This document shows, one piece after another, positions 1-5,870 of a stretch of DNA of 14,698 nt (its first letter is position 1; every line of letters starts with the position of its first letter). Location: the NCBI GenBank assembly GCA_030523805.1, contig JAUNHS010000039.1, positions 1-14,698 on the forward strand, read 5' to 3'. Below the pieces are notes generated by a model. It was not told where the DNA came from and ran no database searches. It saw nothing but the letters and a program-made list of their open reading frames with translations. Source of the DNA: Acinetobacter sp. Lineage in GTDB: Bacteria; Pseudomonadota; Gammaproteobacteria; Pseudomonadales; Moraxellaceae. The position numbers and the translations under genes were made by a program.

Positions 1-150
1 GAAGCAACAGCGATTGGGTGGCAAACGTTCGCTGAATGGATTGATGATTATGCTTTGCCTGTATTTGCACTGGGTGGAATGCAACGTAGTGATTTGAGTT
101 ATGCTCAGCAAGTAGGGGCGTATGGTATAGCAGGCATTCGGGAAATTTGA
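1..150 (+). CDS. C-terminal end of a thiamine-phosphate-synthase-like domain protein (probably a Nudix/ThiE-like fusion), 5'-truncated
   Basis: An open frame enters from the left edge and stops at TGA 148-150, leaving 49 residues. The visible part has the signature of the last strands of a ThiE/TenI-type TIM barrel: a GW-x-x-F turn, then PVFALGG, then a D-L step and GAYGIAGIR near the end. In ThiE-like domains the ALGG segment lies in the phosphate-binding end of the barrel. Such a tail is common on Nudix (MutT-type) hydrolases of gamma-proteobacteria that carry a C-terminal ThiE-like domain, so a MutT-like housecleaning hydrolase is the most likely whole protein. The Nudix box itself lies outside the window and is not seen. 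A stand-alone ThiE is the alternative. The gene is convergent with the rlpA-like gene and ends 24 bases before a hairpin terminator. Confidence 0.7.
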   Translation, partial: EATAIGWQTFAEWIDDYALPVFALGGMQRSDLSYAQQVGAYGIAGIREI

Positions 151-173
151 AGAATTTTTGCCTTAAATACAAC

Positions 174-200
174 AAAAGCCACACAAGGTGGCTTTTATTT
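174..200. terminator. Bidirectional rho-independent terminator between the ThiE-like gene and rlpA
   Basis: A 9-bp perfect stem (AAAAGCCAC at 174-182 with GTGGCTTTT at 188-196) encloses a 5-base loop. The arm ends in four T on the plus strand and continues TTT-rich to about 201. On the minus strand the same stem ends in AAAA-complement T's, so it can stop both convergent genes. It lies between the stop codons at 150 and 218. Confidence 0.85.
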
Positions 201-217
201 TATATAGTCTAATTCAA

Positions 218-826
218 TTAAGAATTTGGACCATCTACACGTTCAATACGCACTTTTGCAGACCCAGCATCTACCATGCCAAGTTTTTGTGCTGCTGCGT
301 GGGATAAATCTAGAACACGATTGCCGTGGAATGGACCACGATCGTTAATTTTGACCACTACGCTTTTGCCGTTACGTTCATTGGTTACACGCACATAGCA
401 ATTTAAAGGTAGTGTAGGGTGTGCTGCGGTCATGGCATTCATGTTGAATGTTTCGCCACTTGCCGTTTTACGACCATGGAATTGGCGACCGTACCATGAA
501 GCAACGCCTGTTTGGCTAAATTTGCGTACCGCTGAAGAAGCAACATTGTTTAATTTATCTACAACGCTTTCTTTCGCTACAGGTACATCAATTCTGGTGG
601 CTACTGTTTCACGCAATACTTTATCGTTTGATGTTGTATTGACTTTAAAGCCGTTAAGTTGGTTGAAATTTGAATTGAAACTCGGTGAATCTTTACTTAA
701 CACACGAGAAACGAGACTATTTTCTTCAGTTTGAACATTTGATTTTGTTGGTACAATATCGGCTTGTGCTGATAAAGCAGTAAAACCGATGGTTGCTGCC
801 ATCAAGTATTTGAATGAAAACTGCAT
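218..826 (-). CDS. rlpA: RlpA-family septal-ring lytic transglycosylase-like protein (short, soluble form)
   Basis: The 202-residue protein has a Sec signal peptide (FKYLMAATIGFTALSAQA, cleavage likely after A22), about 80 residues of variable Ser/Asn/Val-rich linker, and a C-terminal double-psi beta-barrel from about residue 106. The barrel shows GVASWYG (107-113), TASGE (121-125), H136 in AAHPTLP, and INDRGPF (160-166). In Pseudomonas aeruginosa RlpA the residues needed to cleave peptide-free glycan strands are E120, H131 and D157; here E125, H136 and D162 have the same spacing, so activity is plausible. It lacks two usual RlpA parts: there is no lipobox cysteine at the cleavage site and no SPOR domain after the barrel, so it would be a free periplasmic or secreted enzyme. 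AGGAG at 833-837 lies 6 bases before the start codon and fixes the start. It stands alone as a transcription unit. Confidence 0.88.
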   Translation of the reverse strand: MQFSFKYLMAATIGFTALSAQADIVPTKSNVQTEENSLVSRVLSKDSPSFNSNFNQLNGFKVNTTSNDKVLRETVATRIDVPVAKESVVDKLNNVASSAVRKFSQTGVASWYGRQFHGRKTASGETFNMNAMTAAHPTLPLNCYVRVTNERNGKSVVVKINDRGPFHGNRVLDLSHAAAQKLGMVDAGSAKVRIERVDGPNS

Positions 827-915
827 ATTGAACTCCTAAAGTCCGCTTTTCATTACAGCTTGGCATGGTTCATCATCTGATATGAAAATCATCATGCTTT
901 AATCGCTGAGTAATG

Positions 916-933
916 TATGCATAAAAATGCATA
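916..933. repeat. Perfect inverted repeat in the rlpA leader
   Basis: TATGCAT at 916-922 and ATGCATA at 927-933 form 7-bp arms around an AAAA spacer. It lies about 90 bases upstream of the rlpA start and inside its likely 5' untranslated leader. It could be an operator for a dimeric regulator or a small RNA hairpin. There is no T-run after it on either strand, so it is not a classic terminator. Each arm contains the self-complementary ATGCAT, which makes chance more likely than 7 unique bases would suggest. Confidence 0.35.
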
Positions 934-978
934 GCAAAACGTGCTTTATTGATTTTTTTTGCAAAATAGATAGTCACC

Positions 979-1007
979 ATTTAAACAGAATGTATAGGTC
1001 TTGTCTA
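979..1007 (-). promoter_or_regulatory. Candidate sigma-70 promoter of rlpA
   Basis: On the minus strand TAGACA (complement of 1002-1007, 5/6 to the -35 consensus) is followed after 17 bases by TTAAAT (complement of 979-984, 4/6 to the -10). Transcription would start near 972 and give a leader of about 145 bases that includes the 916-933 inverted repeat. The spacer is AT-rich, so other pairs cannot be excluded. Confidence 0.3.
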
Positions 1008-1195
1008 GTTTTTTGATTAAAATATCATCAAAATATCGTTGAAATTGCTTTGTTTGATTATTTATTATTCTATTTTATATGTTATTTCATGTTTTATTCA
1101 TATTTGAATGCGATGATGATGGGGTTGTTTTGTAATCATGTAGTGGCAAATTTGCTCATCATTGCATTTAAAGTTGCTTTCAAAAACATGGGATT

Positions 1196-1223
1196 TTGCC
1201 CTTGGGCATTTTATCGTTATAAT
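1196..1223 (+). promoter_or_regulatory. Sigma-70 promoter of rnhA-dnaQ
   Basis: TTGCCC (1196-1201, 4/6) and a perfect TATAAT (1218-1223) are 16 bases apart. Transcription would start near 1230, about 25 bases before the ATG at 1255. The promoter lies downstream of the more distal in-frame ATG at 1162, so a transcript from it could not use that start. This is the main reason for choosing 1255. Confidence 0.65.
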
Positions 1224-1254
1224 AGGCATTTATTTCAATGAAAAAGGCGTGAAG

Positions 1255-2835
<1,581 letters not shown>

Positions 2836-2870
2836 TATTAGGGTAATAACTATAGGATTTTAAAAGAAAA

Positions 2871-4067
2871 ATGACACAAAAACAGCAACAGCAATCGGCA
2901 CATCAACCTTTACGCATTGGCATGGTCGTTGGGGAAGTTTCGGGCGATACTTTGGGCGTAAAGTTGATGCAAGCCTTTCAAGCACAAGGAATTGCCGTAG
3001 AATTTGAAGGCATTGGCGGCCCACAAATGATTGCTGCAGGCTTTCATAGTTTGTACCCAATGGAAACACTGTCGGTGATGGGCATTGTGGAAGTATTAAA
3101 AGAAATCCGTAGTTTATTTGCGGTGCGTGATGGTTTGGTGCAACGTTGGACTGAACGCCCTGTAGATATTTTTATTGGTATAGATGCACCAGATTTTAAT
3201 TTACGTTTATCGCAAAAAATCAAAGCCTATGCTTTGCCAATTAAAACCGTGCAATATGTTAGTCCATCGGTTTGGGCATGGCGACAAAAGCGTGTGTTTA
3301 ATATTAAACGCAATATAGATTTGGTGCTTTGTTTATTTCCCTTTGAAGTAGATTTTTATCATCAATATCAAGTACCTGCTTATTTTGTTGGGCATCCTTT
3401 GGCACAGCAGTTACCTTTGCAAGATCAGCGTAATGTTGCGTGTAAGCAATTGGCTTTGGACGAGCAACAGTCTTATGTAGCATTATTACCTGGCAGTCGT
3501 GGTGGAGAAGTTCAGCGTTTATTACCGATTTTATTGGCAAGTGCAGAGCAATTATTGCAGACATCGCCACAGTTAAAATTTTTAATTCCTGCCATTAATG
3601 CGAAGCGTGCTGAGCAAATTCAGCAATTATTAGCGACACAATCTCAGCAGTTGCAACAGGCGGTGCAAGTAATTGAAAATACATCACAAGAAGCGAATGT
3701 TGGACGTTTGGTGATGGAAGCCAGTCAAGCCGTTGCGTTGGCATCAGGTACGGCAACTTTGGAAGCGATGTTATTGCACCGTCCGATGGTGGTGGTGTAT
3801 CAGCTGCACCCATTGACGTATTGGATTGTAAAAAGAATGATAAAAATTCCACATTATGCTTTGCCGAATATTATTGCTGGGCGTGGCTATGTGCAGGAAT
3901 TGATTCAAAAGCAAGCCACGCCACATCATGTGGCAGCAGAATTACAACGCTTATTATTCAGCCCTGCTGGCGAGCAACAGCAAGCGACACATTTCCAATT
4001 ACATCAACAATTAAAATCGGAAAATACCATGAATTTGGTGGAAGTTATTTTATCTTTAGTCAAATAA
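2871..4067 (+). CDS. lpxB: Lipid A disaccharide synthase LpxB
   Basis: LpxB (GT19, GT-B fold) joins UDP-2,3-diacylglucosamine to lipid X to form the beta-1,6 lipid A disaccharide at the cytoplasmic face of the inner membrane. The 398-residue protein shows family signatures in order: GEVSGD (21-26), GIGGPQM (47-53), the hydrophobic METLSVMGIVEVL membrane-contact segment (64-76), GIDAPDFN with D105 as the likely equivalent of the essential E. coli D98, VSPSVWAW (130-137), PGSRGGEV (207-214), ASGTATLEA (291-299), and LPNIIAGR (331-338). It is slightly longer than the ~380 residues usual in the family because of a Gln-rich N-terminal tail and a Gln-rich C-terminal third. The ribosome site is poor: TAGGA at 2853-2857 is 13 bases from the ATG and only AAAAG lies closer, but no other start precedes GEVSGD sensibly. 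It lies 35 bases after rnhA-dnaQ with no terminator between. Confidence 0.96.
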   Translation: MTQKQQQQSAHQPLRIGMVVGEVSGDTLGVKLMQAFQAQGIAVEFEGIGGPQMIAAGFHSLYPMETLSVMGIVEVLKEIRSLFAVRDGLVQRWTERPVDIFIGIDAPDFNLRLSQKIKAYALPIKTVQYVSPSVWAWRQKRVFNIKRNIDLVLCLFPFEVDFYHQYQVPAYFVGHPLAQQLPLQDQRNVACKQLALDEQQSYVALLPGSRGGEVQRLLPILLASAEQLLQTSPQLKFLIPAINAKRAEQIQQLLATQSQQLQQAVQVIENTSQEANVGRLVMEASQAVALASGTATLEAMLLHRPMVVVYQLHPLTYWIVKRMIKIPHYALPNIIAGRGYVQELIQKQATPHHVAAELQRLLFSPAGEQQQATHFQLHQQLKSENTMNLVEVILSLVK

Positions 4068-4088
4068 TTTGATTTTTGCTATTGATTT

Positions 4089-4113
4089 TGATAATTTTTA
4101 TCATTATTATAAT
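4089..4113 (+). promoter_or_regulatory. Candidate Fur box overlapping a promoter of the small membrane protein
   Basis: The 15-mer at 4089-4103 is an inverted repeat (TGATAA, 3-base spacer, TTATCA) that matches the 7-1-7 Fur consensus TGATAATNATTATCA at 13 of 14 defined positions. A perfect TATAAT follows at 4108-4113, so a bound repressor would cover the -35 region. No good -35 hexamer is seen at normal spacing (TTGATA at 4088-4093 is only 14 bases away). Transcription would start near 4120, about 43 bases before the GTG at 4163. The region is AT-rich, which raises the chance of such matches. Confidence 0.5.
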
Positions 4114-4162
4114 GACACATTTTCATTTTGAATTTAACGATATTGTATAGGGGAGTGTGTCA

Positions 4163-4360
4163 GTGTTACATTATGTGATAGCGATTGTGTTGGCATTGAG
4201 TTGTATTTTCATGGGGCTTATTGCTGTGTCGTTGCAAGATGCATTTTTTGCAATGCTTTCTGCACTATTTGCATCGGCAACGGTATTGTATAGTTGGCAA
4301 ATGAACCTAATTCAAGATGTCAAAGTGTATATGCAATCACGTCGTATGTCTCAACAATGA
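4163..4360 (+). CDS. Small two-helix inner-membrane protein of unknown function
   Basis: I do not recognise this 65-residue protein. It is almost entirely hydrophobic: helix one covers about residues 3-22 (YVIAIVLALSCIFMGLIAV) and helix two about 26-44 (AFFAMLSALFASATVLYSW), with a short turn SLQD between, and then a polar tail ending in SRRMSQQ. The basic tail suggests that both ends face the cytoplasm. The start is GTG. Of two in-frame GTGs, 4163 is preferred because AGGGGAG (4149-4155) lies 7 bases upstream; for the GTG at 4157 that site would be one base away. It lies 95 bases after lpxB, with a possible promoter and Fur-like site between, and ends in a strong terminator, so it may be read alone or as the end of the rnhA-dnaQ-lpxB unit. 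The good ribosome site, clean topology and terminator argue that it is real. Confidence 0.7.
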   Translation: MLHYVIAIVLALSCIFMGLIAVSLQDAFFAMLSALFASATVLYSWQMNLIQDVKVYMQSRRMSQQ

Positions 4361-4384
4361 TTGTGATGAGTGTAGATAAAAGTC

Positions 4385-4416
4385 ATCCCCTTTAATGATT
4401 TAAAGGGGATTTTTTT
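4385..4416. terminator. Strong rho-independent terminator between the small membrane gene and lplT
   Basis: ATCCCCTTTAA (4385-4395) pairs perfectly over 11 bp with TTAAAGGGGAT (4400-4410) around a TGAT loop, followed by T's from 4410 to 4416. It ends the plus-strand unit. The lplT stop codon (complement of 4415-4417) lies in the T-run, so the end of the minus-strand gene and the terminator overlap. On the minus strand the stem is followed by GACTTTTAT, a weaker tract, so it probably also acts for lplT. Confidence 0.9.
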
Positions 4417-5737
4417 ATGCTGGATTTTGATGTTTTAATTGTTTATTTTTGCGTAATTGTCGCAATAAAAGCCATGTAAATCCACTATTAAATACAGCGA
4501 GTATGATTAATAATTGTATGATAGATAGCTTCATCACACTTAAAATCAGAATGGAAATAATGGCTGATGACACCATAAAAATCGCATTTAAAATATTGTT
4601 TCCAGCGACAATTCTGGCACGGTGCGTCGCAGGTGAGAAATATTGCATCATGGTGTAAAGTGGCACGATGTAAAAACCACCGACAATGCCTAACAGCGTG
4701 GTTGCCAATAAGCTATGTAAATAAATCGGTTGTGATAAAAATTCACTGATAGTTAATAATTGCGTTCGTACTGGTGCAACATAGAGTGCATAAGCCAAAT
4801 ACAATGCAAATAGCGTTAAACCGATCGCACCTGTAAAAATGAGTTTAAGTAATTGTCGTGGAGCGAGATTTTTTCCTATGCGTTGGCATAGAAAAGAGCC
4901 AATGCCTACGCCAATGGAAAAGCAAGTCAGCAATAAACTGACGATGGTTTCATTACCCAAAAGATGGATTTTGGTCATTTCAGGGATTTGCGTTAAAAGC
5001 GTTGCACCATAAAACCAATACCATGAATTGCCTAATAAAATAAGAAAAATTAAAGGTAACTGACGGATATACGCCAACGTTTGCCAGCTAGTTTGTAAGA
5101 AATTCCAGTTAATTTTAAGCTGTGGTGCGGCAATGCGTTGTGGCAAGATGGCTACACTTGCCATATAGCCTAAGATTGCCAAAGCAAGAATGGCAGCACT
5201 CATGACCCACATTTGCCCTTGTGCATAAAAAATCAGCACGCCACCGAGCAACATACCAAATAAAATGGCCAATGATGTGCCTGCTTGGAAAATGGCATTG
5301 CCTGAAATCAGTTCTTGCTCATGCAAAATATCGGGCAAAATGGCGTATTTGATTGGGCCAAAAAAGGTAGATTGTGTTCCCATTAAAAATAATGATAGAA
5401 GCAATAACCACACATTGCCTAAAAATAAACCCACTGTGGCAAGTAGCATGATGATGATTTCTAGTAATTTTAATTTGCGAATGAGAGCAGCACGTTCATA
5501 ACGGTCGGCAATTTGCCCCGCCGTCGCAGAGAAAATAAAATAAGGTAAAATAAATAATAAAGCCGCAAGATTGGTAAATAGACTGACATTACTAATATTT
5601 TGTAGCCAACCATAACTCATGAGCAATAATAAGAGTTGCTTAAAAACATTATCATTAAACGCTCCAAAAAATTGGGTGAGAAACATGGGAGCAAAACGTC
5701 GTGAATAGGCAAAATGTGCTTGTGTTTTTTTGTGCAT
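4415..5737 (-). CDS. lplT: LplT-type MFS transporter, lysophospholipid flippase
   Basis: The 440-residue protein is an integral membrane protein with about 12 predicted helices. Its N-terminus, RFAPMFLTQFFGAFNDNVFKQ, is split here as RFAPMFLTQF (14-23) and FGAFNDNVFKQ (24-34), and is the hallmark of the LplT family and of the MFS half of LplT-acyltransferase fusions. An MFS motif A follows helix two (GQIADRYER, 75-83). LplT moves lysophosphatidylethanolamine and lysophosphatidylglycerol inward across the inner membrane so that they can be re-acylated. In enterobacteria it is paired with the acyltransferase Aas; no acyltransferase is present here, and E. coli LplT is shorter (~400 residues). 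The ribosome site is weak (TTAGGT about 9 bases upstream). It is divergent from tamA and convergent with the small membrane gene. Substrate is inferred from family; a related MFS carrier is possible. Confidence 0.8.
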   Translation of the reverse strand: MHKKTQAHFAYSRRFAPMFLTQFFGAFNDNVFKQLLLLLMSYGWLQNISNVSLFTNLAALLFILPYFIFSATAGQIADRYERAALIRKLKLLEIIIMLLATVGLFLGNVWLLLLSLFLMGTQSTFFGPIKYAILPDILHEQELISGNAIFQAGTSLAILFGMLLGGVLIFYAQGQMWVMSAAILALAILGYMASVAILPQRIAAPQLKINWNFLQTSWQTLAYIRQLPLIFLILLGNSWYWFYGATLLTQIPEMTKIHLLGNETIVSLLLTCFSIGVGIGSFLCQRIGKNLAPRQLLKLIFTGAIGLTLFALYLAYALYVAPVRTQLLTISEFLSQPIYLHSLLATTLLGIVGGFYIVPLYTMMQYFSPATHRARIVAGNNILNAIFMVSSAIISILILSVMKLSIIQLLIILAVFNSGFTWLLLRQLRKNKQLKHQNPA

Positions 5738-5787
5738 AAATGTTATACCTAAGTGGTTAAGTATGGGATTTATCGGTCAAAATGGTT

Positions 5788-5793
5788 TATAAT
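5788..5793 (+). promoter_or_regulatory. tamA: Candidate -10 element for tamA-tamB
   Basis: A perfect TATAAT lies 77 bases upstream of the ATG at 5871, but no good -35 hexamer is present 15-18 bases before it (the bases there read GGGATT or GGATTT). It overlaps the start region of the divergent lplT promoter, so the two units may influence each other. The leader would be about 70 bases long. Confidence 0.35.
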
Positions 5794-5802
5794 CCTTTGC
5801 AC

Positions 5803-5830
5803 ACAATAGATGAATTATTGAAAAAGTCAA
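5803..5830 (-). promoter_or_regulatory. lplT: Sigma-70 promoter of lplT
   Basis: On the minus strand TTGACT (complement of 5825-5830, 5/6 to consensus) and TATTGT (complement of 5803-5808, 4/6) are 16 bases apart. Transcription would begin near 5796 and run through a ~58-base leader to the ATG at 5737. It is interleaved with the tamA -10 at 5788-5793. Confidence 0.5.
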
Positions 5831-5870
5831 GATGCCCTGCTGTATGATTGGACGCTAAAGGGTAAACCGT

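Larger units (their letters stand above)
827..1195. other. Non-coding gap between rlpA (-) and rnhA-dnaQ (+)
   Basis: This very AT-rich stretch sits between divergent genes. It holds the rlpA ribosome site, a candidate rlpA promoter, an inverted repeat at 916-933, and an 8-base direct repeat AAAATATC at 1019-1026 and 1030-1037. A short plus-strand frame at 1050-1241 is rich in Phe, Tyr and Met, has no ribosome site and resembles translated AT-rich spacer, so I do not call it a gene. I see no tRNA, attachment site or riboswitch. Confidence 0.6.

Noticed and set aside
432..734. Plus-strand 100-residue frame opposite rlpA
   Set aside because: The opposite strand carries a signal peptide and a catalytic double-psi barrel with a good ribosome site; the plus frame has none of these.
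1050..1241. Possible 63-residue plus-strand protein, Phe/Tyr/Met-rich, upstream of rnhA-dnaQ
   Set aside because: It has no ribosome site, is an AT-rich spacer in composition, and overlaps the rnhA-dnaQ promoter. It is most likely chance.
4163..4360. Lipoprotein interpretation of the small membrane protein from its LSC motif
   Set aside because: The residues before the cysteine read A-L-S, which is not a proper lipobox, and there is no basic N-terminal region.
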